Source: Halanaerobium polyolivorans | GTDB taxonomy: Bacteria; Bacillota; Halanaerobiia; Halanaerobiales; Halanaerobiaceae | Assembly: GCF_020711195.1 (NCBI RefSeq) | Contig: NZ_JAJFAT010000006.1 | Coordinates: 1-64,000, forward strand | Direction of reading: 5' to 3' | Length of the DNA stretch: 64,000 nucleotides | Shown: in pieces, positions 53,655-62,075 of the stretch | How the letters are laid out: the number at the start of each line of letters is the position of its first letter | Position numbering within the stretch: the first letter of the stretch is position 1 | The notes under the pieces: model-generated | Databases searched by the model: none | Told to the model about the DNA's origin: nothing | The model's input: only the letters and a program-made list of their open reading frames with translations | Translations under genes and position numbers: made by a program

Positions 53655-53683
53655 TTGCATAGGTGCTCTTTATAAGATAAAAT
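53655..53683 (+). promoter_or_regulatory. Promoter for the asp23-fakA operon
   Basis: TTGCAT (53655-53660), a 17-base spacer and TAAAAT (53678-53683). The rpmB promoter lies back to back 130 bases away; the AT-rich sequence between shows nothing else. Confidence 0.6.
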
Positions 53684-53710
53684 AATTATGTATGAAAAGA
53701 GGTGTAAAGG

Positions 53711-54073
53711 ATGGAAAAAGAATTAAAAAATGATTTTGGTAAAATTTTAATTGACGAAGAAGTAATAGCAAAAACTGCCGGGATAGCTGTAATGGAATGT
53801 TATGGTTTGGTTGGTATGTCTTCACGTGGTATGCAGGATGGACTTGCAGACCTCTTGGGATTGGATAATATTAGTAAAGGTGTTGGGGTTGAAATAGAAA
53901 AAGAAAAAGTCCACCTTGACCTTAATATTATTGTAGAATATGGAACAAACATTCATGAAGTGGCTCATAATGTAATGGAAAGAGTAAGATATACAGTAGA
54001 AAATAAACTAGGATTAGATGATATTACAATAGATGTTAATGTTAGGGGAGTGAGAGTTGGGGATGACAAATAA
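53711..54073 (+). CDS. Asp23/Gls24-family protein (YloU)
   Basis: A 120-residue small cytoplasmic envelope-associated protein. KTAGIAVMECYGLVGMSS and NIIVEYGTNIHEVAHNVMERV, ending IDVNVRGVRVG, are typical of the Asp23/YloU group. Known: Asp23 proteins associate with the membrane and modulate envelope stress. The stop overlaps fakA by about 11 bases. Confidence 0.92.
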   Translation: MEKELKNDFGKILIDEEVIAKTAGIAVMECYGLVGMSSRGMQDGLADLLGLDNISKGVGVEIEKEKVHLDLNIIVEYGTNIHEVAHNVMERVRYTVENKLGLDDITIDVNVRGVRVGDDK

Positions 54074-55826
54074 TGATAAACAACAGGAATTAAAAACTAT
54101 AGACTCAGAAAATTTTAGGGATATGATTATTGCAGCCTTAAATTGGCTGCAGCAGCAAAAATCTTTTATTGATTCATTAAATGTCTTCCCTGTTCCTGAT
54201 GGTGATACCGGAACAAATATGTTCTTAACCTTTAAGGAGGCTGCAGCAGCTCTGGAAAACAATGATTCAAATAGTTGTTCAGATTTGGCTCAATCACTTT
54301 CTAAAGGTGCCTTAATGGGAGCAAGGGGTAATTCAGGTGTTATTTTATCTCAGTTAATTAGGGGTTTTTCTCAATCTTTAAAAGGGAAAAAAAAGATTAG
54401 GGCCAAAGATCTGGCCCAGGCTTTAAATAAAGCTTCAGAGGTTGCCTATCATGGGGTCTTAAAGCCTGTGGAAGGGACAATCCTAACTGTAGCAAGAGAA
54501 GCTGCTGAGCAGGCTTTAAAAACGGTTGAAGACACAAAGGATATTTTTGCCCTGATGGAAGCAACAATTGAAGAAGCAGAAGAATCACTGGCAAGAACCC
54601 CGGAATTATTAGATGTTCTAAAAGAGGCAGAAGTGGTTGATGCTGGTGGTCAGGGTTATGTATCGATTTTAAAGGGGATGTTAAGGGGGCTTAAAGGTGA
54701 AGAAATCGATTATGAGGCTGCTAAAAAAGAATTAAGAACCCAAAAATCAACAGTGGCTGAAGATATTAAATTCACCTATTGCACCCAGCTTTTGATTGAA
54801 GTTGATACACGTAATAAAAAAATTGATAGGATGATTTCTAAAATCAAGCATGATATGCAGAGTTATGGTGACTCTATTATGGTTGTTGGTGATGATGATA
54901 TTATTAAAATTCATGTCCATACCAATCATCCGGGTGTACTTTTAGAATATGGGCTCAAAAAAGGTAAAGTTTTTGATATCAAGATAGATAATATGAAAAA
55001 GCAAAATATAGAAAAAGTAGAAAGAGAAAAAGACTCAGATTTTGATCATTCAGAATTCCACTTTGAGGATCAGACTAAAACAGAGGCTGAAGAAAGTGAA
55101 GCTGAAATAGTTGAAAGTGATGAAAAAGAGTTAGAAGCAAAGGATAATGGAGATGAAGTTATAGAGGTTTCAAAAAATACAGCTATAATATCGGTTGCTA
55201 ATGGGGAAGGTATCATTAATATCTTAAAAGAGCTAGGGGTTGACTTTGTAATCGAAGGTGGTCAATCAATGAATCCTTCCACTAATGATTTCGTTCAGGC
55301 TGTTGAAAAAATGAATATCGATAATATCATTATCTTACCCAATAATAAAAATATTATTTCTGCAGCAAAACAGGTTTCTGAAGTTAGCAATAAAAATATT
55401 GCTATAATTGAAACTAAAAGCATTCCTCAGGCTGTTTCTGCTCTGATGGTTTATGATGATCAATTAAGTCCAGAAGAGTTAAAAAAAGAAATGGAAGCAG
55501 AAATTGAATATGTTAAAACTTTAGAAATCACTCAAGCAGTTAAAGATTCTAAGGTAAATGGAATGGAGATAAAAGAAGGAGATTATATAGGCCTTTGTGA
55601 TGGTGATATTATAGTGACAGCAGAAGAAATTGAAGAAACTGTGATTTCACTATTGGATAAGACAAATGAAGCAGAAGAACTGGTTACTATTTACTATGGT
55701 GAGCAAATAACAAAAGAAGAAGCAGAAAAATTAAAAGAGAAAATGCAAGAAAAATATGATTTTGATGAAATAGAAGCATATGAGGGTGGACAGCCGCTTT
55801 ACCCCTATATTATCTCATTAGAATAA
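54063..55826 (+). CDS. fakA: Fatty acid kinase FakA (DAK2 domain, YloV)
   Basis: A 587-residue protein: N-terminal DAK2/DhaL ATP domain (NVFPVPDGDTGTNM with metal-binding Asp, MGARGNSGVILSQLIRGFS, VDAGGQGYVS), a middle domain with IKIHVHTNHPG, an acidic Glu/Asp-rich linker (about 322-366) and a C-terminal domain. Known: FakA phosphorylates fatty acids held by a FakB (DegV-family) partner; the next gene encodes such a protein. The acidic linker is longer than I expect for YloV (about 550 residues). The ATG at 54063 was preferred to an upstream TTG. Confidence 0.92.
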   Translation: MTNNDKQQELKTIDSENFRDMIIAALNWLQQQKSFIDSLNVFPVPDGDTGTNMFLTFKEAAAALENNDSNSCSDLAQSLSKGALMGARGNSGVILSQLIRGFSQSLKGKKKIRAKDLAQALNKASEVAYHGVLKPVEGTILTVAREAAEQALKTVEDTKDIFALMEATIEEAEESLARTPELLDVLKEAEVVDAGGQGYVSILKGMLRGLKGEEIDYEAAKKELRTQKSTVAEDIKFTYCTQLLIEVDTRNKKIDRMISKIKHDMQSYGDSIMVVGDDDIIKIHVHTNHPGVLLEYGLKKGKVFDIKIDNMKKQNIEKVEREKDSDFDHSEFHFEDQTKTEAEESEAEIVESDEKELEAKDNGDEVIEVSKNTAIISVANGEGIINILKELGVDFVIEGGQSMNPSTNDFVQAVEKMNIDNIIILPNNKNIISAAKQVSEVSNKNIAIIETKSIPQAVSALMVYDDQLSPEELKKEMEAEIEYVKTLEITQAVKDSKVNGMEIKEGDYIGLCDGDIIVTAEEIEETVISLLDKTNEAEELVTIYYGEQITKEEAEKLKEKMQEKYDFDEIEAYEGGQPLYPYIISLE

Positions 55827-55844
55827 GAATAGGATGTGTTAATT

Positions 55845-56720
55845 ATGATAGCTCTTGTAACAGATAGCACCTGTGATTTACCAAAGGAAACAATGGAGAA
55901 ATACAATATAGAAGTAGTTCCTTTAACAGTTCACTTTGGTGATGATACCTATTATGACAAAGAGGATCTTAAAATTGAGCAATTCTTTACTCTAATGGAA
56001 GGTTCATCTAAACTTCCATCAACTTCTCAACCTTCAGTAGGACTTTTTATGGAGAAATATGAGGCACTTGCAGAAAAATATGATAAGATTATTTCCATCC
56101 ATATCTCTGGAGCCTTAAGTGGAACCTGTGAGTCAGCCAGGCTTGCAGCTGTTCAGGCTGAAGGGGTTGATGCAGAGGTTGTTGACTCTCGATCTACAAG
56201 TACAGGACTTGGCTTTTTGGTGGTTCTTGCTGCCCAAATGATCGAAAATGGCAGAGATGTAGCTGCAATAAAAAACAAAATTATTGAAGAAAGAAAAAAT
56301 CTAACCATTTATTTTACGGTTAATGAATTAAGCTACCTTGAAAAAGGTGGAAGAATAGGTAAAGCTCAAGCCTTTTTAGGCAGTGTTTTGAATTTCAATC
56401 CAATTTTAGAACTTTCTGCAGAAAAAGGTGAAATAACTCCTAAAGAAAAAGTTAGAGGTTATACCAAAACCAATAAAAAATTACTTGAATTAACGATGAA
56501 TACAATTGCTGAAACAAAGAATTTTAATTTAGGCTATATTTATGGTAAGGATAGTGATAATTACAAGCAGTTTAAAGAATTCATGGAAGCTGAGTTATCT
56601 AAAAAAAGTGATTTAAACTATGATATTTTAGAAAATAGAATTGGTGCTGTATTAAGTTCCCATACAGGACCATTAGTTTATGGAATAGTCATCTATAAAG
56701 GAGAATTACCTGAGGCATGA
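55845..56720 (+). CDS. fakB: DegV-family fatty-acid-binding protein FakB
   Basis: A 291-residue DegV/EDD-fold protein. VTDSTCDLP at the start, ISGALSGTCESARLAA, VDSRSTSTGLGF and LEKGGRIGKAQAFLG match FakB, which holds the fatty acid for FakA. The location right after fakA supports a working pair. The ATG at 55845 was chosen over a GTG at 55836 that lies next to AGGAT. The stop overlaps recG's ATG. Confidence 0.9.
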   Translation: MIALVTDSTCDLPKETMEKYNIEVVPLTVHFGDDTYYDKEDLKIEQFFTLMEGSSKLPSTSQPSVGLFMEKYEALAEKYDKIISIHISGALSGTCESARLAAVQAEGVDAEVVDSRSTSTGLGFLVVLAAQMIENGRDVAAIKNKIIEERKNLTIYFTVNELSYLEKGGRIGKAQAFLGSVLNFNPILELSAEKGEITPKEKVRGYTKTNKKLLELTMNTIAETKNFNLGYIYGKDSDNYKQFKEFMEAELSKKSDLNYDILENRIGAVLSSHTGPLVYGIVIYKGELPEA

Positions 56721-58774
56721 ATGGTAAATTGTTAGATGAAGTTCAATATATAAAAGGTGTAGGCCCTAAATGGGCCAAAAAGCTTGCCAAATTAAATATA
56801 GAAACTGTTCATGATCTGCTTTATTATTTTCCCCGTGAATATAAGGATCGCAGTCAAATATCTGCGATTCGATATGCTCAGGTTGGAGAAGAAGTTACAA
56901 TTAAAGCAGAGGTAGTTAAGCTTGAATATAAAAAAATCAGGAAAAACTTTGATCTACTCAAGGTTACTTTTTCTGATGATACTGATGTGCTCAATGGCAT
57001 CTGGTATAATCAGGGCTATCTGCGTGATCTTTTTGAAGAGGGAAAAACTTATCTATTGAGTGGAAAAATTAATGAAAAAACCTGGAAAAAATATAAGCGT
57101 AAAGAAATAGATAATCCAGTATTTGAAAAAATAGGCGATAATTCTTCCGTTTTAAATACAGGAAGAATTGTGCCTATTTATTCTTTAACTGAAGGTTTAA
57201 CCCAGCGCCGTTTAAGAAGGGTTATGGCAAATGCTTTAAAAAAATATGCTTCCCATTTAGAGGATAAATTACCTGATTTTTTGCTTAAAAAATATAATTT
57301 TCCTGCCTTAAAAACTTCTATTTTGGGGATGCATTTTCCTAAAAGTGATAAACATCAAAAAATTTCTCGCAAGCGTTTGGCCTTTGAGGAATTCTTTTAT
57401 TTTCAACTTTATGCTTTAGATCAAAAACAAAAACACAATATTGAAGAAGGAATTAAACATCAGCCAGCAGCAGAAATTGAAACTGCCTTTTTATCAGAAC
57501 TGGATTTTGAATTAACTGCAGCTCAAAAAAGGGTTTGGCAGGAAATTCGCCGTGATATGGAAAGCAGAGAGTCGATGAGCAGGCTGCTGCAGGGAGATGT
57601 AGGTTCAGGAAAAACTATAATTGCAGCTCTTGCTTTTTTAGAAAGTTTAGCCAATGATTTTCAGGGAGTATTTATGGCTCCAACCGAGATATTGGCTGAA
57701 CAGCATTATTTAAACTTTTTGGAGTTATTTAATAACTTTGATTATCAAATCACCCTTGTGACAGGAAGTTTAAAAAACTCGGAACGCCGAGAAATTGAGG
57801 AAAAAATAAGTTCAGGCCAAATTGATTTAATAATTGGCACCCATGCGCTTTTTCAGGAAAGCATTGAATATCAAAAACTGGGCCTTGTTGTTATCGATGA
57901 ACAGCATCGTTTTGGAGTAGAACAAAGACATAGTTTAAAAGAAAAAGGAGATAACCCTGATCTTTTAATAATGACCGCTACTCCTATTCCCCGTTCTATG
58001 GCGATGTTGGTCTATGGTGATTTAGATCTTTCTGTAATCGATGAAATGCCACCAGGTCGGAAAAGGACTGCTACTTTTTGGCGGCGAGAAAACAGGCGAG
58101 AAAAGATTTATTCATTTCTTAAAGAAAAAATTAAAGAAGGAAGACAGGCCTATATAGTTTGTCCTTTGATTGAAGCATCAGAAGAAATGCCAGATCTAAT
58201 CTCTGCAGAAGATTTATATGAAGAATTAAGAACTGGCTTTTTTGCCGAATTTAATTTAGCTCTTTTACACAGTGGGATCAAAGAAGATGAGAAAAAAGAG
58301 ATTATGCTGCAGTTTCGCAATGGCAAGATTGATATTTTAATCGCTACCACAGTGATTGAGGTTGGGGTTGATGTTAGTAATGCCAGTTTAATGGTCATTG
58401 AAAATGCGGAAAGATTTGGACTTGCCCAATTACATCAACTGCGGGGAAGGGTTGGTCGAGGCCGTGATCAGGCTTATTGTATTTTGATTTCAAACCCTCC
58501 CGGTGAAGAAGCTGAAAAAAGACTGGAGATAATGACAAAAAGTAGTGATGGTTTTTATATTGCTGAAGAAGATCTTAAAATGCGGGGTCCTGGTGAATTT
58601 TTTGGGACCAGACAGCATGGACTTGATGATCTTAAAGTAGGCAGCTTAACTGAAGATCAGGCTCTGCTGGAAAAAGCTAGAGCTGAGGCAATAGCTTTAG
58701 TTGAAAGTGATAATTGGCGGCAGCAGTATGAAGAGCTGCTGGAAATCATCGCAAAGATAGATTTAAAAATATAA
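56717..58774 (+). CDS. recG: ATP-dependent DNA helicase RecG
   Basis: A 685-residue branch-migration helicase: N-terminal wedge/OB domain (GVGPKWAKKLAKLNI, LYYFPREYKDRS), helicase motifs GDVGSGKTIIA (I), VIDEQHRFGVEQR (II), TATPIPRSMA (III) and GRVGRGRDQAYCIL (VI), and the C-terminal MRGPGEFFGTRQHGL (TRG-like). All catalytic motifs are intact, unlike PriA in this window. Overlaps fakB as ATGA. Confidence 0.97.
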   Translation: MNGKLLDEVQYIKGVGPKWAKKLAKLNIETVHDLLYYFPREYKDRSQISAIRYAQVGEEVTIKAEVVKLEYKKIRKNFDLLKVTFSDDTDVLNGIWYNQGYLRDLFEEGKTYLLSGKINEKTWKKYKRKEIDNPVFEKIGDNSSVLNTGRIVPIYSLTEGLTQRRLRRVMANALKKYASHLEDKLPDFLLKKYNFPALKTSILGMHFPKSDKHQKISRKRLAFEEFFYFQLYALDQKQKHNIEEGIKHQPAAEIETAFLSELDFELTAAQKRVWQEIRRDMESRESMSRLLQGDVGSGKTIIAALAFLESLANDFQGVFMAPTEILAEQHYLNFLELFNNFDYQITLVTGSLKNSERREIEEKISSGQIDLIIGTHALFQESIEYQKLGLVVIDEQHRFGVEQRHSLKEKGDNPDLLIMTATPIPRSMAMLVYGDLDLSVIDEMPPGRKRTATFWRRENRREKIYSFLKEKIKEGRQAYIVCPLIEASEEMPDLISAEDLYEELRTGFFAEFNLALLHSGIKEDEKKEIMLQFRNGKIDILIATTVIEVGVDVSNASLMVIENAERFGLAQLHQLRGRVGRGRDQAYCILISNPPGEEAEKRLEIMTKSSDGFYIAEEDLKMRGPGEFFGTRQHGLDDLKVGSLTEDQALLEKARAEAIALVESDNWRQQYEELLEIIAKIDLKI

Positions 58775-58800
58775 TTTAGATTCTTGGAGGAATTTTTAAA

Positions 58801-59340
58801 ATGAGAGTTATCGCAGGAAGTGCTGGTGGAATTCAATTAAAAAGTATTAAAGGTAGAAATGTTAGACCAACTTTAGATAGGGTTAAAGAATCACTGTTTA
58901 GTATGATAGCCTATTATATTGTTGATGCTGTTGTTTTAGACTTATTTGCTGGTTTTGGTAATTTAGGTATAGAAGCTTTAAGCAGAGGGGCTAAAGAAGC
59001 AGATTTTGTTGAACTTAAGTCTAAACATTGTGCTTTGATTGAAGAGAACCTGGCAAAATGTAATTTAGCTAAACAAGCTAATGTTTTTAGAAGTGATTTT
59101 GATAAATATTTAGAATCAACTGCAAAAAAATATGATCTAATTTTTATGGATCCTCCCTATAAAAAGCAATTAGCTGATCAAGCAGTAGAGCTAATTTTAA
59201 AAAATAAGCTCTTAAATAAAAATGCTATTTTAGTTATCGAAAAAGATGCAGAAGAAAAAATAAAAGAGTATCAGGAACTAGAAATAATAAAAAATAGAAG
59301 CTATGGAAATACACTAATAGTAATTTATAAATTAATATAA
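58801..59340 (+). CDS. rsmD: 16S rRNA m2G966 methyltransferase RsmD
   Basis: A 179-residue SAM methyltransferase. RVIAGSAGG, TLDRVKESLFSM, DLFAGFGNLGIEALSRGA (SAM motif I, with F and N where S and A are usual) and MDPPYKK (the N6/N2 NPPY-type site) are visible. Stands before coaD, as is usual. Confidence 0.93.
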   Translation: MRVIAGSAGGIQLKSIKGRNVRPTLDRVKESLFSMIAYYIVDAVVLDLFAGFGNLGIEALSRGAKEADFVELKSKHCALIEENLAKCNLAKQANVFRSDFDKYLESTAKKYDLIFMDPPYKKQLADQAVELILKNKLLNKNAILVIEKDAEEKIKEYQELEIIKNRSYGNTLIVIYKLI

Positions 59341-59352
59341 AGGTGTGGTAAA

Positions 59353-59838
59353 ATGATAAATAAGGTTGTCTATCCAGGTAGTTTTGATCCAGTTACAAAC
59401 GGCCATCTTGATATAGTTGAAAGAGCAGCTAATATGTTTGATCAGGTAGTAGTTGCTGTTTTTTTTAATCCCAATAAAGAACCGATCTTTTCAATGGAAG
59501 AAAGGGTAGAAATGCTAGATTTAGCAACCGAGTCTTTTGAAAATGTTACTGTTGATTCTTTTTCTGGTTTAACAACCAAATATGTTCATTCAATTGGTGG
59601 AGGTGCAATCCTGAGAGGTTTAAGAGCAGTCTCTGACTTTGAGGGAGAATTTCAAATGGCCTCTATGAACAAACATCTTGATGAAGATATAGAAACAATT
59701 TTCTTGATGACAGATACTAAATATGCATTTTTGAGCTCCAGTGTTATTAAAGAGGCAGCTTATTTTGATGGAGATATAAAAGAGTTAGTGCCGAAATTTG
59801 TTTATAAAAAATTAAAAGAAAGAATCACCAATAATTAA
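59353..59838 (+). CDS. coaD: Phosphopantetheine adenylyltransferase
   Basis: A 161-residue enzyme for the penultimate CoA step. YPGSFDPVTNGHLDIVERA (with T/HxGH), ILRGLRAVSDFEGE and the C-terminal YAFLSSSVIKE are diagnostic. Works with CoaBC in this window. Confidence 0.97.
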   Translation: MINKVVYPGSFDPVTNGHLDIVERAANMFDQVVVAVFFNPNKEPIFSMEERVEMLDLATESFENVTVDSFSGLTTKYVHSIGGGAILRGLRAVSDFEGEFQMASMNKHLDEDIETIFLMTDTKYAFLSSSVIKEAAYFDGDIKELVPKFVYKKLKERITNN

Positions 59839-59873
59839 TTTAGCAGAGCTAAAAATTGATAGAGGTGAATATT

Positions 59874-60812
59874 TTGGATATAAAATCATTTTTAAAACTG
59901 GTAGAAATACAAACTAAAGTTGCAAGTATAACACCTTTTATTTTAGCTAATTTATTTTTGCTTTATCAATATGATAGTTTCAACTTTGTGAATTTTAGCT
60001 TGTTTTTTCTATCCTTATTAGCAGCGGATATGGGAACTACTGCAGTTAATAATTATCAAGATTTTAAGAGAGCCCAAAAAAAAGAGGGCTATAATTATGA
60101 ATTACATAATGCAATAGTAAAATATGATTTAAGTGAAAAAACAGTAAAAAAGACAATATTAAGCCTCTTTGGAGCTGCTGTTCTCATAGGTATAGTCCTT
60201 TTTTTAAGAACTGATATAGTGGTTCTTTTAATCGGTGCTCTTTCGTTTCTGGTCGGAATAATTTATACATCTGGACCTGTTCCCATTTCTAGAACACCTT
60301 TGGGAGAAATATTTTCTGGCCTTTTTATGGGGTTTTTTATTATTTTTTTAGCAATATACATTCATAATCTACAATTATTAAATATTTTTCGCGAATCAAA
60401 TCAAGTTATTATTGAAATGGTCTATTATGATATTATCAAGATCTTTATTTTTACCTTACCCCTAATTTTAGGGATTTCAAATATTATGTTAGCCAATAAT
60501 ATCTGTGATATAGAAGATGACCTTGCAAATGATCGTTATACCCTGCCAATTTACATAGGTAAGCTTAAAAGTTTAAATTTATTTAAATATCTCTATTATC
60601 TCAGTTATTTATCGATTCTCATTTCTGTGATATTAAATATACTGCCTATTTATTCGCTTTTGTCACTGCTGACATTTTTCTTAGTAGAGAAAAATATAAA
60701 TACTTTTTTTAAAAAACAGAGCAAAAAAGAAACATTTGAACTTGCAGTACAGAACTTTTTAATTATTAATTATGCAACTGCTTTAACATTAATTATTGCT
60801 TTAATCTTTTAA
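59874..60812 (+). CDS. UbiA-family prenyltransferase (MenA-like)
   Basis: A 312-residue, nine-helix membrane enzyme. First Asp motif NNYQDFKRAQ (59-68), second CDIEDDLANDR (about 211-221), so both diphosphate-binding motifs are recognisable, though the first has one Asp instead of two. Nearest families are 1,4-dihydroxy-2-naphthoate prenyltransferase and similar. No other quinone gene is in the window, and a fermentative anaerobe may not make menaquinone, so the acceptor is unknown. The TTG at 59874 has AGAGGTGA six bases ahead; an earlier TTG at 59856 has none. A divergent, Asp-less relative lies at the other end of the window (180-1052). Confidence 0.8.
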   Translation: MDIKSFLKLVEIQTKVASITPFILANLFLLYQYDSFNFVNFSLFFLSLLAADMGTTAVNNYQDFKRAQKKEGYNYELHNAIVKYDLSEKTVKKTILSLFGAAVLIGIVLFLRTDIVVLLIGALSFLVGIIYTSGPVPISRTPLGEIFSGLFMGFFIIFLAIYIHNLQLLNIFRESNQVIIEMVYYDIIKIFIFTLPLILGISNIMLANNICDIEDDLANDRYTLPIYIGKLKSLNLFKYLYYLSYLSILISVILNILPIYSLLSLLTFFLVEKNINTFFKKQSKKETFELAVQNFLIINYATALTLIIALIF

Positions 60813-60833
60813 GCAAATTAAGGAGAAATTGAT

Positions 60834-61211
60834 ATGACATTATTAGGTAATATAATCTGGTTTATTTTTGGTGGTTTTATAGAGGCTGTTTTGTGGGTGT
60901 TTTTTGGTATTATATGGTCTATAACAATTATTGGTATACCAGTTGGGAAGCAGTGTTTTAAAATGGCAAAAATGCAGATTGCCCCATTTGGCAAAGAGGT
61001 TGTAGAAAAGAAAAGATCTTCATTAGGTATGATTGCAAATATAATTTGGATTATATTTTTTGGCTGGGAGCTTGCCTTAGTAAATCTAATTTCTGCCTTG
61101 ATTTTTGCTGTGACAATTATTGGGATTCCTTTTGCCAAACAGAGCCTTAAATTAGCCTATTTATCATTAATGCCTTTTGGTAAGGATATTGTTAAAAGTG
61201 AAAAGAGGTAG
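60834..61211 (+). CDS. YccF-family membrane protein
   Basis: A 125-residue protein with two similar halves, each with a Trp-rich helix and an ITIIGIPxGKQxxK motif: SITIIGIPVGKQCFKMAKM and VTIIGIPFAKQSLKLAY. PFGKEV and PFGKDI follow each repeat. This duplication is the YccF (DUF307) hallmark. Membrane role unknown. AAGGAGA precedes the ATG. Confidence 0.9.
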   Translation: MTLLGNIIWFIFGGFIEAVLWVFFGIIWSITIIGIPVGKQCFKMAKMQIAPFGKEVVEKKRSSLGMIANIIWIIFFGWELALVNLISALIFAVTIIGIPFAKQSLKLAYLSLMPFGKDIVKSEKR

Positions 61212-61226
61212 GTGTAAAAAAATAAG

Positions 61227-61994
61227 ATGCAGCTAAGTTTAGAGAGCAGTATAACTGCTGAGATTGTAAAAGCAATTGCAGAATTTAATTTGATTGATGA
61301 TGGTGACAAAATAGCAGTTGGAGTTTCTGGAGGTAAAGACAGCAGCTTTTTATTATACTGTCTAAAAATATTACAACTTCATTTTAAAATAGATTTTTCT
61401 CTGCAAGCCGTTTATGTAGACCCAGGTTTTGAAGATTCAAAAGCAGAGACTAATTTAAGAGATTTTTGCAATGAGTTAAAAGTAGAATTTAAAGTTATTC
61501 AGACTAATATCAAAGATTATATTCAAACAGCTTCTAATCCCTGTTCAAAATGTGCTCATTTTCGTAAAGGTGCAGTTATAGAGTATCTAAAGGAGATAAA
61601 TTACAATAAACTTGCTTTTGGTCATCACCTGGATGATGCTGTAGAAACATTTTTGTTAAGTATTTTTTATTCCGGTCAATTACAGACATTAAAGGCCAAT
61701 CGCTATTTAAGTGATAATCAGATCACTCTCATCAGACCTCTTATCTATTTAAGAGAGGCCCAGATAATTAAAGAAATTGAAAAAAAGAACTTTAAAATTG
61801 CTAAAAGCAGCTGTCCTTATGATGATAATTCTGCCCGTTCAAAAATAAGGGAGGATTTTGAAGCATTTTTTGCAGATGAACAACTATTTGCAAATTTAAT
61901 CTCAGCTATGAGGGAAAAAGATAAGCTTGAACTTTGGCCGGCAAAAGAGGATTATGATCTTTTAAAAAAGAAGATGCAGAGCTACTGGAAATAA
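61227..61994 (+). CDS. TtcA-like tRNA thiolation enzyme
   Basis: A 255-residue PP-loop ATPase: S34-GGKD-S39 PP-loop in VGVSGGKDSSFLLYCL, then HHLDDAVETFLLS. Cys residues in the TtcA pattern: C106-x-x-C109 (NPCSKCAH) and C196 (SSCPYDD), the likely [4Fe-4S] ligands. Known TtcA thiolates C32 of tRNA. Relatives that thiolate other tRNA positions (TtuA group) have different zinc fingers, which are absent here. The ribosome site is weak. Confidence 0.85.
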   Translation: MQLSLESSITAEIVKAIAEFNLIDDGDKIAVGVSGGKDSSFLLYCLKILQLHFKIDFSLQAVYVDPGFEDSKAETNLRDFCNELKVEFKVIQTNIKDYIQTASNPCSKCAHFRKGAVIEYLKEINYNKLAFGHHLDDAVETFLLSIFYSGQLQTLKANRYLSDNQITLIRPLIYLREAQIIKEIEKKNFKIAKSSCPYDDNSARSKIREDFEAFFADEQLFANLISAMREKDKLELWPAKEDYDLLKKKMQSYWK

Positions 61995-62020
61995 TTAACT
62001 TTCTTAAGCAAAGATAAAAA

Positions 62021-62050
62021 ACCCTTCTAATCTTTTCAGACTAGAAGGGT
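62021..62050. terminator. Bidirectional terminator (TtcA-like gene / nhaC)
   Basis: ACCCTTCTA (62021-62029) pairs with TAGAAGGGT (62042-62050) around a 12-base loop. On the minus strand the hairpin is followed by TTTTTATC, and on the + strand by CTATTTATTTT. Confidence 0.85.
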
Positions 62051-62075
62051 CTATTTATTTTATATATTGTTTAGT

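Noticed and set aside
60818-61138. A 106-codon minus-strand frame over the YccF gene
   Set aside because: The + strand protein has a clear family duplication; the antisense frame looks like a shadow.
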